Assembly (NCBI RefSeq): GCF_001625215.2
Contig: NC_030385.2
Location: forward strand, 42,309,598-42,373,597
Source: Daucus carota subsp. sativus
Lineage: Eukaryota; Streptophyta; Magnoliopsida; Apiales; Apiaceae
Length of the DNA stretch: 64,000 nucleotides
Direction: 5' to 3'
In this document: positions 1 to 11,762 of the stretch, in pieces
How positions within the stretch are numbered: the first letter of the stretch is position 1
Layout: every line of letters begins with the position of its first letter
The notes under the pieces: model-generated
What the model was told of the DNA's origin: nothing
The model's database searches: none
Seen by the model: only the letters and a program-made list of their open reading frames with translations
Position numbers and translations under genes: made by a program

Positions 1-3000
1 CTCGAATGACTGCCTTTCTTCAATCGTAAAACCAGCACTTCTCTTATTTCCCTGCATAGCAGAATAGATGAGAATAGATGATAGGTTAACAAGTTTATTA
101 GCCAACCACTGGTGTTACCAAAAATAGTCGTGAAAACACAAAAACAAATCTTACCAATGTTTTTTAAAAAGAATTACAAATTTGAGAGATTGCATCAACT
201 TTTTATTAAGAAGAATATTGATTGGAGGTCACATGCATCTCTCATATTTTAAATGCCAGTAATCGATTTAGTACATGCATCGTACCACTTGAGTTTTACA
301 ATGAGTATTTGGTGCGCGGGAAAGAACCCTGATTTTCGTCTGGAACTTATTAATTATTGGATGTGAATATTTGAAGCTCTGAATATCAGATATGGCCTTC
401 TAGGCCACTAGGATTTGCATGAACATGATTAGGTGATATGCATCTTATCACCAGAGTAGGTAATAGCTGCCTTTTCGTATATAGATGAACAGTATTATAT
501 ATGCTGAACTTACTGCAGGATTATAAATATCGATTTCTTCATGCGCACAATTCAAATCTCCCGTTAAAATAACAGGCTTCATCTTCTCTAGCTCCTGTAC
601 AAGGCAAGGAAGGCCGTCAACACAACATCAAATCAATTGAATAACAGTAGTAATCAATTTTCTAATTTAGAAGCACATGAGATATAAGCCAATATTGAAT
701 CCTCCTTCTAAATCACATATTTTAGACAGAATTTGAAGACGAATAGTAAAAAAGAAAAAACAGGAGGATAAGAACAGAGGAATAAAAATCCAGATTTATG
801 TTTACTAAATTAGTTTTAGGTTTTGCACAATATGGCCTTTGAACCTACATCTGCACGTCATTTTCAAACTGGAAGAACCAAGAGAAGAGGAAAACACATA
901 ATAGAATACAAAATGGATTTTAAAAAAATTATATGTAAGCTGTCACTAAACACATGATAGAAGATTAATTGGCCGTAACTCACCAAATTAGCTATCCGTC
1001 ATACATATGTACACTATATGTAAGTGTAACATATCTTCAATGGGTGTGAGAGAGAAGCGAAAGATGCATGTGCAACTATGCAGCAATGTGAAACATTCTA
1101 TAGCAAAAAGAAAAAAAAGACTTACTTTCATGTAATTGCTTAGAGAAGTATCCCACTCAGTAACTCTGTATGACTAGAATTAAAAAAGTTTATTAGCGCA
1201 GATCAGTTTTTGTAAAAAAAAGTATGACTAAACATAAGGTAAATTAGATCTGGCTCCAAATATGATGAAACAACAAGGAATGAACCAAGTAAATGATTTA
1301 CTAATATTTCCATGCCACTTACCAGTCTTTTTAGACCATCACCTGAATTTGGAACATAACTACATAGCAAATAGAAAGAATCAAACTCTACTGTCACAAG
1401 ACGCCCTTCACTATCATGATCTGATATGCCAAGGCCATATCTCACTGAAAGTGGTTTTATCTGCCAGAAACATCATAATAGACAGTCACATATGAACATA
1501 TATAAATATTCAGAAACAACTTCTGACTGAAATTTTACATCAGATATGTAAAGCAATTATTAAGATGCAAACTTGCTCAATCATGATTAAGTTTAGACTG
1601 TAGTCCTTATTCCTCGATGCAAAAAAATCAGTCAACTTTTTTGTTTAGTTAATTACAACTTCCATAGTACTCTTGGTCAATGATCATAGTGACCATATAC
1701 ATCATACATGTCTTCAGAGAGATTAATCACAATTAAGGCTACAAGATGACTAGCCGCCAACATAACTATCATGAAACTATTGATCTAAGATCATTCATTT
1801 GCTAACTGGAAAGAAAGAAACTTTACATAAAGTTGTAAATGAAATATATAAAAGGATGAGTATTCATAAATGTCAAGAATACATTTTAAATTTTATTTCT
1901 CACACCAAGTGAATATAACCTGATCCATCAGCAGCTCTTATGCCTAAGTGCCACGCATATATGGTTGAAGTGTGTTTACTGTGTTCAAGTGCTTCTACCA
2001 TCTACTATTTACTGCCTAACAATGAACAGTTGTAAAACTCTCCTTCCCTAAGGTCCAGAATTCACAAAAAAGTTCCAGTTTTCGCTGGTCATAAAATTAA
2101 AAAACAGATATAAAAGCTTCACTACTACCTTTGAACCAGTCAATAGAAAAGAAAGTTAGATATGACCTATTATAACAAGTAAATCATAACAAGGTAATCA
2201 TAACAGCTTAAACACAAGCTTCTCATAAAATGTCGTACCCTTGAGATAATTGCAGTACCAGAATACCCAAGCTTGGAAACGCTACATGTCCAAAAGCTAT
2301 CTTTATATCCTTCAAGAAGAGAGCATTTGATTGCCTCGACATCTTTCTCCTGTTGTGAAAGGAAATTTCTTATTACTTTTTGTCTATTACTGCAAACTGC
2401 AGAATATAGGTTGTGTTGCCACTGGATGTGATAATAAAATCCCAATCACTGTCATTTATGCTACATAGAATAAATGCAACTGCAATGTCAAATCTGTACT
2501 GGTTCAAACACAACTCACTAAGTAACTCATAGCGTGTGACATGCATATCTTAATTCATGTGTACTTTTCCGTATTTAGCAATGACTAGCTCCTTTTATAT
2601 TAGTACGAATATCAGGACTGCTGTCAAGTGGTCAAGCAATTATGACCCACGTGTACACTGTCTACTGATAAAAAAAAATGACTTGAAAGGCATTGATACA
2701 GTATCGAATCATTTATTCTCCATGTCATGCCCATTACAAAGAGGAGCTGTTGGATTGGAGTTTAAGGTTTCTAATAAATGATCATATTCATAAGGTGCTC
2801 GCTCGCTCACTCTTATAGTTATTAGTTTATCCTCAATTAGATCAATACATAGATTATTGTTATTAGCATCTATTTGTGTCATCCTTTAGCTCAGTAATAC
2901 AGTAATTACTTCAATGCTGTTCTGAGCCAAGCTTATCCCTTCGATGATAAGATACCCTGACCAACAACCTATTAGCAATTTAGCACTTAAGTCCCAGAAT

Positions 3001-4585
3001 GCATGTTTAAGATAATCTAGTTCGAGACTACAGAATTAGGAGATACATGCCTGTAATTTAGTTTCTTGCAAGCACAACACATCAAAGTCTTCCCTTTGTG
3101 CAAGTTGCAGTGCAGAAAAGCCTTCTAATTTCAGTAAAGCTCGTAAGCCATTGACATTCCAAGACATCAACTTAACATGCTTTGTATCAGCAGTAAGACG
3201 AGGCTTCCTCATGGTCCGGGGATTGTAAGGTATCCACCCTTTTTGTGGCTTCTTGTGTGCAAGAACAGTCCAGGGTTCAAATTGATTCTCTATAAGATCA
3301 ACCATCTTAGATTCTCCATCCACTTCCGCTGGAACGTCTTCCTTTGCACATAGAGCTTTACTAACTGAAGACATAATAAACAATTAACAAACATTTTAGT
3401 TGTCATCAAAGGTGGTAGAAAAACACAAAGAAATTTCCAAGTACAAAATAACCTGTTGCCTTGTTAGATCTTATTGATGTAACTTTATCTTTAGCAACTC
3501 GCTTGGTTTTAGATTCCGCAATGGTTTCCTCATCTGGTGCCTTATTCACACCTTTCTTGGTCCGTTTCGCCACAGCAACCTTTGAAACAGTAGAACTGAC
3601 GCTCTCGGCTTGTATCTGAACAGACGAACTTTCAACCTTCCTTTTCAGATTTTCCTTCGAAGAATTTGATTTCGGTTCCATGTTTTTGCAGTCGTCTGCA
3701 ATTAGTGAATTTTCATCTCAACTAACAGAAGTTTCCATACCACAAAATGAAAGCATATAAAACCTCCAAGTCATCATCAGTGTCCACCACCCCAACCTTC
3801 TAATATTTTACACATATATAGTAATAACAACAATATTACACCAATATTCCGCGTTAAAATTACATTACCACCAGGATTTGAGCTTAGATAAGCCCTCAAA
3901 GCATCCACCAGCTCAGTTTTACGCCCTTTCACCGGGACACCAACACTCCTGCAATTAACAAAACTCATTAAAAACACACAAATCATCAAAAACTCACTTA
4001 CAAACAGAACAGCAAGCACAAACCTTAGCTTCTGTCTCAATTGAACAACTGACAACCTATCTATACTATCCGAATCACTCTCAAAATCATTTTCAACATT
4101 TCCAGCTTCAGACTCATCATCACTCTACAAACCAACAGCATATCACAAAAGTTAACTCAAACAAAACACAATCTGCAAAGTCATTATCAAAAAATTAATT
4201 AACAAATAAATAAAACTAATTAATTAATTACTTTGGCAATAATAGTAGGTTTAGAGGTAGCTTTAGAAGACGCCATTGCTCTTGAGAACCCTAAACTGCT
4301 TTGGACCACTGCAAGACTGAAACGACGTCGGTTAACGAGATATGCACAAAAATGGTGTATATGATTTTATGTCTGAGTGTATTACCTTGGACGAATTAGG
4401 AAAGTGCGGAAACCTAGTATTGTGGGAGATGGAAATACATGATACATTGAGAGGGGGACAGGATAAAGAGACGGGGTGCGTATGTTAAGGGAGGAGAGGA
4501 GGCGCAGGATAGCAGCATGACGAGGAGGAGCTATGTTAGGGTTGTGAGATAGGCGGCAAGGTTCGTCAGGTGTGGCAACGGTCAA
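1..4585 (-). CDS. ARP: ARP-type apurinic/apyrimidinic endonuclease with SAP domain, 5' part (3' end beyond window)
   Basis: Base-excision-repair AP endonuclease of the exonuclease III family, matching the plant ARP type, which is plastid-associated in Arabidopsis. Exons as read: 4447 (or 4585)-4386, 4316-4232, 4124-4024, 3948-3869, 3695-3453, 3364-3051, 2349-2239, 1460-1323, 1173-1126, 594-514, 51-1. All junctions keep frame. The first exon gives a Ser/Arg-rich, hydrophobic N-terminus that looks like a transit peptide; it joins in frame to MASSKATS, itself a possible internal start at 4276. A SAP DNA-binding helix pair follows ([10 protein letters not shown]...[15 protein letters not shown]), then a Lys/Ser-rich linker. 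The catalytic domain shows [26 protein letters not shown] and GDLNCAHEE, carrying metal and catalytic residues; the C-terminal Asp/His motifs lie outside the window. The intron 3050-2350 starts with GC, not GT. A Harbinger element sits 30 bp upstream of the farthest ATG. Confidence 0.9.
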
Positions 4586-4615
4586 GTCGGAGGACGTCGG
4601 GGAGGACGCGTATTA

Positions 4616-6047
4616 GAGCATCTCCAACGCAGGTCACCTGTTAGCTTTAAAATCTACGTGTCAGTCTATATATCTAAACCCTAAAAAAAACACAACTCCA
4701 AGGCAGTTGAATCAGTGTCTGTCATCTATATCATATCCACGTCATTTTCTTTTAAAATTTAATTTTCTCTGCTTTAACCCCTAGGTGTCTATATTATATT
4801 ATATATGTAGAGTTAAGTTCTATGTAGTCCACATATTTACTGTAGTACCGTAGACCACGTATGTTCTGCAATTATAGAATGACATAAACACATTGCAAGA
4901 TGTATGAAACTTGTTATTTTGTGAAATACATTCTATAAATATCACTATTTCATGAAAAATATTGAAAATCATTTATGTTCGACAAGTAGAACACATATGT
5001 TCTGTAATATGTAAATATGTTCTGCAAACTTAACATGTTTTGCAGAATAATGTGTTTTTCACTATTTAATTTGTAGAATGTTTAGGATTGTCAAAATTTT
5101 TAACAAAAGAATGATGTTTATAGAATTTGATTTGCAAAATAACACATTTTACAATGTTTTTATGTCATTCCATAGTTGCAGAACATACATGGTCTACGGT
5201 ACTACAGTAAATATGTGGATTACATGGAACTTTGTTCTATATATGTATTATAATATTATAATTCTATTATATATATATATGTATTTGTATAACTTTTAAT
5301 TTTTATAATTTAATTTTATGCATTGTTAAGTGTAAAAATATTTATAAAAAATTAATAATATAATAAAACTAATATAATAACTTATATAGTTATTTAACGT
5401 CAATTGTGAATTTTTAACAAAGAAAATTAGTATATATTTTTTTTAATTATATTTTTTATTTTCACTTATATTAAATAATAAAATAATTATCTTTATATTT
5501 TTAATTCTTTCAAAACCTTTTTCAAAAGATAATTATCAATAGATAGTTAACTTAAAATCTTTCATTTTGACTTTTATTCTTGCCCTTCTAATTTTTTTTA
5601 TTTATAGCATATAACATTCTACCTTAAATCATTTTTACAATATTTAAATTAAAATATTTAAGGTACTATTATTATTATTATTATTATTGCAAGTATATAT
5701 GTATTATTCATGTTTTTTTATAAATAATATTGTTATGTAATATTATGTGAAAATGTTACTTTATTGTCAATCAAATTTTTTAAAAATATAATATAATAAT
5801 ATAAAAATGTTAAATATTATAATTAATCATTATTTATTAAAGATATTATTTTGTTTTCAATAATATAGAATAAAAACTAAATAAATCATTTTATTGTATA
5901 TTAATATGTTAACATTTAAAATAATATTTTGCATATAGCTAATGGTTTTAGCTAATATCCACCGGAGCAAAAATCCTTACAGGCTCAAAAAAAAATTAGC
6001 TAATGATATTTTAGCTAACAGTTTCATGTTTAGTATTGGAGATGCTC
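4616..6047. mobile_element. PIF/Harbinger-type non-autonomous element with TTA target duplication
   Basis: Termini are inverted: GAGCATCTCCAA at the left and TTGGAGATGCTC at the right. The element is flanked by TTA at 4613-4615 and 6048-6050, the 3-bp target duplication typical of PIF/Harbinger. It is 1432 bp, AT-rich, with no transposase ORF. It carries a nested fold-back MITE (4808-5239). It lies just upstream of the ARP gene, so it is part of that gene's promoter region. Confidence 0.8.
4808..5239 (+). mobile_element. Fold-back MITE, family F, copy 1 (nested)
   Basis: The two ends are inverted copies over about 80 bp (TAGA..AAGTTC.ATGTA.TCCACATATTTAC). The similarity continues inwards, so nearly the whole 432 bp can fold into one long imperfect hairpin. 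A second copy in the opposite orientation lies at 19525-19954. The inside repeats GTTCTGCAA and GAACATA motifs. I could not fix a target duplication because both flanks are TA-rich, so the superfamily is unassigned. Confidence 0.75.
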
Positions 6048-6094
6048 TTACATGTGTTCTTTATTTACTTACAGAAAAATATAATATAAAAAAT

Positions 6095-6400
6095 GTGGCT
6101 CTTAGCAATTTAGGACAAAATTAAGAGTATAAACTACAACAATACTCTCTACATCTCTTCTCTATTTCATATTTTATTCATATATTGGGCTCCACTGTAA
6201 CAAAAGAGAGAGAAAGATGAAAGTGAATTGGAGGGAATAATTTTTTTTATTGTGAAAAAATAAGTTAAGAGCAATGTGGTGTCTCTTAACTTTGAGGAGA
6301 GAGGAGAGAGAAACAAGAGGCTCTTAGTGATTTAAAGAGCCACTAAGAGTCTCTTACAACAACATTTTTCTTTTACTTCCTCAAATCTCAAGTTAGAAGC
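6095..6400. repeat. Degenerate relative of the adjacent Harbinger MITEs
   Basis: The segment has the same words as the neighbouring elements (tgtggctcttag, aactttgaggagagagg, agagccactaagag) and the same purine-rich GAGAGA blocks. I could not find clean termini. It probably represents an older, decayed member of the 6405-7135 family. Confidence 0.4.
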
Positions 6401-6404
6401 CTAA

Positions 6405-6758
6405 GAGCAACTCCAAAAGACTCTCTAAACAAGCTCCTAAGTCTAAAATTTAGGAGCAAATCAAAATTTAGTGCTCCAATGGGCTCCTAGATGCTCTTTA
6501 AAAATTTAGGAGCCTACTCTCTCTCCTTTCTTTTAAAGAGCATCTGGTAGCTCCTAACTCAATATTATATTATTTTTCCTTCAATCTTCTCTCTCTTTTA
6601 GTTAACTTTTTCCTCTCATTTATATAAAATAAATATAAAATATGAATAAGGAGCCAAATATAAAGAGTAGCATTGGAGTTCTCACGTTTTCCGGTGTATT
6701 AACTTACTAGGAGCCACATTTTATATTATTGTTTAGGGAATGATTTAGGAGTACCGTC
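6405..6758 (-). mobile_element. Harbinger MITE, family H1, copy in reverse orientation
   Basis: It begins GAGCAACTCC after a TAA at 6402-6404 and ends at the TAA 6759-6761, which it shares with the next element. Its reverse complement aligns along its length with 6762-7135 (blocks such as tgtggctcctagtaagttaatac and aaagagcatctaggagccca). Its right terminus is corrupted. No coding capacity. Confidence 0.65.
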
Positions 6759-6761
6759 TAA

Positions 6762-7135
6762 GAGCATCTCCAATGGTGCTCCTAAATCCTCTTTTAAAAA
6801 ATAGTATAATATGTGGCTCCTGGTAAGTTAATACATTGAATATCGTGGCAACTCCAACCACACTCTTTATACTTGCTCTCAACTCATATTTTATTATTAT
6901 TTGAGAGAAAAGTGGGAGAGAGAATTAGAGAGAAGTGAATAGAAATAGAAGAAGCGATTATTTTATTCAATGAAAATATGTTAGGAGCACCTAGATGCTC
7001 TTTAAAAGAAAGGGGAGAGAGGAAAGGAGCCCATTGGAGCTTTAATTTTTCATATCCTCCTAAAATTTAGAGTTAAGAGCTTGTTTGAGGAGTCCATTAG
7101 AATTACTCTAAATGAAGAGGATCTTGGAGATGCTC
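6762..7135 (+). mobile_element. Harbinger MITE, family H1, intact copy
   Basis: This is a 374-bp element with terminal GAGCATCTCCAA at the left and TTGGAGATGCTC at the right. It is flanked by TAA at 6759-6761 and 7136-7138, the expected 3-bp duplication. It is the same family as 6405-6758 in inverse orientation. No ORF. Confidence 0.8.
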
Positions 7136-7152
7136 TAAGTATTTTTGTTTCA

Positions 7153-7465
7153 GAGCATATCCGACCATCAAAAACCCTGCTAAAATGTGGGTAGACATAC
7201 CAAAAATAAAAAATTTGATCAACCTCCCATTAAACTCACAATCCGATCATACATATCTTGTTGTCTATGATTTTAATCAACCTCTCGTGGGGACTATATT
7301 TGTTGAATATGTGTAGGTTTAAAATATTAATAACATATAATTTTTAAATTATAGCCAACGCCAATCTCATTAAAGTATAATATCTTACAAGTTGAGCAAA
7401 TTTTATATAAAGTTTTAAAGGTTCAATTTAGCCAACGATTATAGTCAACACTCTTGGAAATTCTC
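7153..7465 (-). mobile_element. Harbinger MITE, family H2, degraded copy
   Basis: It starts GAGCATATCC and ends GGAAATTCTC. Its reverse complement matches the clean H2 element at 11063-11456 (ttggctaaattg, cctttaaaactttatataaaatttgct, ggtatgtctaccca). The flanking trinucleotides no longer match, so it is older than the 11063 copy. Confidence 0.6.
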
Positions 7466-10440
7466 CTAGGCTCGATTTCTCAATTTCTCCAAACCGAATG
7501 TAAATGAAAACAAAACAACTTTCATTTATATTTCATTTTTGGAATAAAATTTTTGGAATGAAACTATATTATAATTACACACACGCACATCTCATTCTAT
7601 ATCTATATGTTCTTAACGAGCGCAATGTCCATTTAGCCTTTTTAGCCACGAGTTACCCATGTTTTACTCACTTCCTAATCGAAATTACCTATTCTACCTG
7701 ACCCGTTTAGAAAAAAATAACCGGCTACATAACCGACTCCAACAACTCATATATTTTACCTTGCCTTCTTCACGAAAATTGATTGCTGATTTATTCTGTT
7801 GTCTGCTAATTACGGCATTCATATCTTCCATCGTGGAAAGTGCATGTAATCAAGGATGCATATTAGACTATGAATGTTATTTTTCAAAATTCAAACTGAA
7901 GTTATTTGCTTGCTATGGAAGAGTTCTTGTGTGGGTTCGTAAAGTGATTTTTGGCAAGCGTCTCATCGGCTATGGAAGCAGCCAATGATTAATTGGTCAA
8001 GCTCAGATTTGTACAGAAGAGGCCTGATCTTGCAATAGTATTTACCGGGACTGTACTTTCCACCACCGTGATTGCGAGGCTCATGTATTGTCTTTGATGT
8101 GTAGGTCGTAAGAGAAATAAAGAAAATCAGTCAGATGGTTCACTTGCTGGTATTAGCGTAACCATTGCCTGACATTCATCAATTGAGCATTGTACTTTAT
8201 GCCGTGTTTGTTTAAGGTAGGAACACCACGTGTTTGTGTTTTTTATTCACCACCGGCACCATGTTGCAGGCAGGATTTATTATTTCTGCAAAGACGCGCT
8301 GAAAACATTAAGAAATCCAGGACCATCGGGACTTCGTCAGCGTTTGACAATATCAGCTCAGGAAAAAATGGTATTCACGCTCTCTCATTGTGTAGACTTG
8401 CTGATTTGTGATCGATGTCTTACAATGTATGCATCATTCTTCGCTTTTTATTATCGCAGCCACGAGTCGTGTCCCTCTATCAACTGTTGATCATAATGAA
8501 TCCAATCAATGTATGTCGGAATTTCTGTCAAATGTACATATTTAGTTGGATGCTGCATACTCTGTATTGTTTTGATCTAATTATAGTGCTGATACACACT
8601 GTTTCTTTTTGTGTTGTATACTCATCTCCTCTCATTGTTTGCATAGTGAGAGAGTATTTGTTAGTGCAAATATGTTGTTTTGTCTTCTAATGGACAATTG
8701 TTTTAGATGTAGGCAACAGTCATTCTCCTCTTTCCAACAGTCGTCGGTATTCGTTGGTTGCAGAAACCTGTGAATCAGATTATGCTCTTAAAGGTACTGG
8801 CAGGTCTTTTTTAATGGTTTGCCTATAAGTTACGATGAGTTGATGATTGTTCTTTGTTACTTTCACACATTTCATCGTTGAACATTTTACCATTGCAGCC
8901 ACAGGTCGTGTCTTGCTATCAACTGTTGACCAGAATGCATCAAATCAATGTAAGTTGGACATACCTTCTGAGCATTTAAAGATTAAAGGGGCTGCTCTAA
9001 GCTTTTTATATATTTGGTTTAATTTTATAGTCACTGCATTGTGTCCAATGTTATTTTTGAAGTGTTATTCGAGCACGTGATTGTTGATCTTTCACTTTTC
9101 TTGCAGCAATCAGGCGTTCTCCGTTGTCCAATATTGATCAAAATGCAAATCCTGGCTTTTGTGTTGGATTCTACCGTCACAGGTCGATAGCAATTTAGCT
9201 GTGTTAGATTTCATTTTAATTTTCCACCTTTATATCATGGATATAAATTTCTATATTTGTTGCTCACCGCGTTGAAATATAACTGATGTTGAAATTTGGA
9301 ATCAGGTGTCAAGCGTAGAGGTCCTGATAATATTTTGCTTACAATATGCTCAAGGTTTTCTGTGTACTGGATGCTACTCAGTGCCAATCCTCACAACCAA
9401 CTTTCTTAACGTATTGTTCTCTCATCTCCAGACCACACGATCCTCCCATCTTCTTTATAAACAAGTATATAATGTACAGTTTTCTTAAATTTACCCGATA
9501 TTATTGATGGCGTTGATAAACTAACTATAACCAGAAAACAGATTTTTGATTTAGCTATGGGTTTTGGCCTTGAAAACCGATGATGAAATTCATGATGATA
9601 ATGTAGAACCTGTAGATTTCTTGACTACTGATGGGTTGCCTCAAGCAGAAGGATTAATCTATTTTAAGTGTCATGATACAACATAAGGATAGGTTAGCAA
9701 ATAATAGTTTTATAACAAAGACACCTGCAAGATTGTTAAACGATACGAAGATTTAGGCCTCATGCACCCAACAAGACATCATATAAATCATTACTGCACA
9801 TATGCAGTGACAAACAGTATGAACACTGAGAAAGCTCAGAGATCTATACCAAGTTGTGCAGCATTTTATTGTAATTCTTTGACACTTGACACCAAACAAA
9901 TACTATACAAGACAAACAGAAACCAAGTCAGCCATATAGTGTATTCTACAAATTGAATACAAAATGCATGATCATTTTCTGCATATAGGTCTCCTCTCAG
10001 GTGATAACATTTGCCGCTGAGTGAAAAGCAGGAGGCGGAACATTTGAGGAGGTTTCTACTGGTGGTTCAGTACGTCGAAGTTTCCTTTTGCTCTGTCGAG
10101 GTTGAGCTTTCAGGCCCAGATCTGAGCCTGCAGCAGGATGTTTCCTTACTATCTTCTGAGGCGGAACTGCACATGTTTCAGTTGGGTCAGGTATGACTTC
10201 GGCTAATTTACAATTCTTCTCAATCTCGTGTTGTATAAATGTCTGCATCATATTTAGAGGTTGATGAGCAAACTTTTCAATCTTCCTTCTACTATACAAG
10301 CTGTTGAATAAAAATCTCTATACAAAGGAGGAGATGTAATAAAGGAGTATAAGCAGGAGATGTACAAAGGAGTTTTCTGTTCTTTTCAATATTCAAGCAT
10401 CAGGCCTGCACCAATTAATACTATTTTTAATAATACTATT
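7466..10440 (+). other. Gene-fragment-rich intergenic region with duplicated exon-like blocks
   Basis: No complete gene is visible. Several stretches look like spliced exons: a segment from 8270 to about 8370 follows a TTGCAG acceptor and reads LQRRAENIKKSRTIGTSSAF in one frame. Three 51-bp exon-like copies follow (8460, 8899, 9107). I suspect remains of a transposon-borne gene, possibly the N-terminal part of a Helitron helicase, but cannot prove it. Stop codons occur throughout and I see no promoter. Confidence 0.35.
8460..9157 (+). repeat. Three dispersed copies of a 51-bp exon-like block
   Basis: Copies start at 8460, 8899 and 9107. Each is preceded by a pyrimidine tract and a GCAG acceptor; the first two end in CAAT followed by GTATG or GTAAG donors. 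They encode ATSRVPLSTVDHNESNQ, ATGRVLLSTVDQNASNQ and AIRRSPLSNIDQNAN. The reading frame is better conserved than the surrounding sequence, which suggests exon duplication in a once-coding sequence. The host gene is unknown. Confidence 0.5.
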
Positions 10441-11762
10441 TGTTCATTTGGCGAAGTGTTTGGGAGTCGAAGTCAGTTCTCTCCGCTGGCCTTAAATGGT
10501 CAGTTGGATCTGGGGAAAATATAAAAATTTATGGCCAACCTTGGCTGGGGAACGACTCTAATCCTTATATTATTTCAGAACCAATGCCCCTGGAGAATTT
10601 CAAGGTCTCTTCTCTGTTTTACAATGGGAGTCGAGTTTGGAATATTGAGCTCATAAGAGACATGTTTGTTGCTCGGGATCAAGATTGTATAATAAACACA
10701 AAGGTACACGAGCAGGGTTCCGAGGATCGCTTATACTGGTGCAAGGAGACCTCAGGGGTGTACTCAGTTCGCAGTGCTTATCGGCTTTTACAAGCTCAGA
10801 AAAATTTATGGCAAAGTCGTGATAATATTAGTTTTTGGCGAAAGGTCTGGCGGGTTAAAGCTCCACCAAAAGTTCTCAATCTTATATGGAGGGTTCTTTC
10901 TAATAGTCTTCCAACTAAAAGCCAACTGGTCCAAAAATTTGTGCCAATTCTTAATACATGTCCTTTCTGTAATACAGAGGAGGAAACAACTATGCACGTG
11001 CTGGTGACTTGCCCTGTAGCTAAGCAATGCTGGGTGGGTTTGTTACCAGTAAATCAAGTTAAGAGCATCTCCAACGGCGTTGGCTATAATTGTTGGCTAA
11101 ATTGGACCTGTAAGACATTATGTAAAATTTGCTGAACCTGTAAGACATTTTGCTTCAATGGTACTGGCTATATTGGTTGGCTATAATTTAAAAATAGTAT
11201 GTTATTAATATTTTAAATTGTTAAAATAGAATATATCAGTTCAATTTGGTAATAAATGATGTACAATCTTCCTGCAGATTTTCTTACAGACCTGTAGAGG
11301 TTCGACAAATTTAGCCATCCATAAGAGGTTGGCTAAATTTATAGACAACAGGTGAGCATGGTTGGAGTTGAGATTTTGAAGCTGTTGGCTATTTTTTTTA
11401 TTTTAGGTATGCCAACTCACTTTTTAGCCAATGGCTTTAGATGGTTGGAGATGCTCTAATGACGGTACTGATTTTGGAACATGGTTAGAATGAGTGTTCC
11501 AACACAATTCAAATTATCAAAAAGCGGATATTATTACATTATGTTGGGCGATTTGGAAAGCTCGAAATGAGCTGGTTTGGGATTAAAAGTATCCTCACTT
11601 AGATGCTATTGTAGTGTCAGCAATGCAGTATCTTGGAAGTTGGAGAAATGCCCAGGTTATCATTTCATCAACTATGTTTCCTAATCTGTGTTCAGGGGAG
11701 GGAGCCAGTGCTTGGGTCAAGCCGCCGAAGTCAACAATCAAGGTAACTGAGGATGCTGCTAC
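10441..11762 (+). pseudogene. LINE (non-LTR retrotransposon) ORF2 fragment: end of RT, zf-RVT, start of RNase H region
   Basis: The reading frame from 10440 gives WRSVWESKSVLSAGLKWSVG and GENIKIYGQPWL, typical of the RT C-terminal region of plant LINEs. A zf-RVT zinc-binding domain follows (FWRKVWRVKAPPKVLNLIWR, CPFCNTEEETTMHVLVTCP, with CxxC and HxxxxC ligands). The frame is broken at 11063 by a Harbinger MITE. It resumes at about 11460 with WAIWKARNELVWD and continues to about 11750 with two stop codons. The 5' end, endonuclease and most of the RT are missing. Dead element. Confidence 0.8.
11063..11456 (+). mobile_element. Harbinger MITE, family H2, intact copy inside the LINE fragment
   Basis: This is 394 bp with ends GAGCATCTCCAACGGC and GGTTGGAGATGCTC. 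It is flanked by TAA at 11060-11062 and 11457-11459. It interrupts the LINE reading frame; counting one copy of TAA, the frame on both sides matches. A reverse-oriented degraded relative lies at 7153-7465. Confidence 0.85.

Noticed and set aside
9997-10299. 100-residue minus-strand frame rich in Lys/Pro (KLRRTEPPVETSS)
   Set aside because: No recognisable family, no supporting splice or promoter signals, and it lies in a transposon-fragment region. Not supported as a gene.
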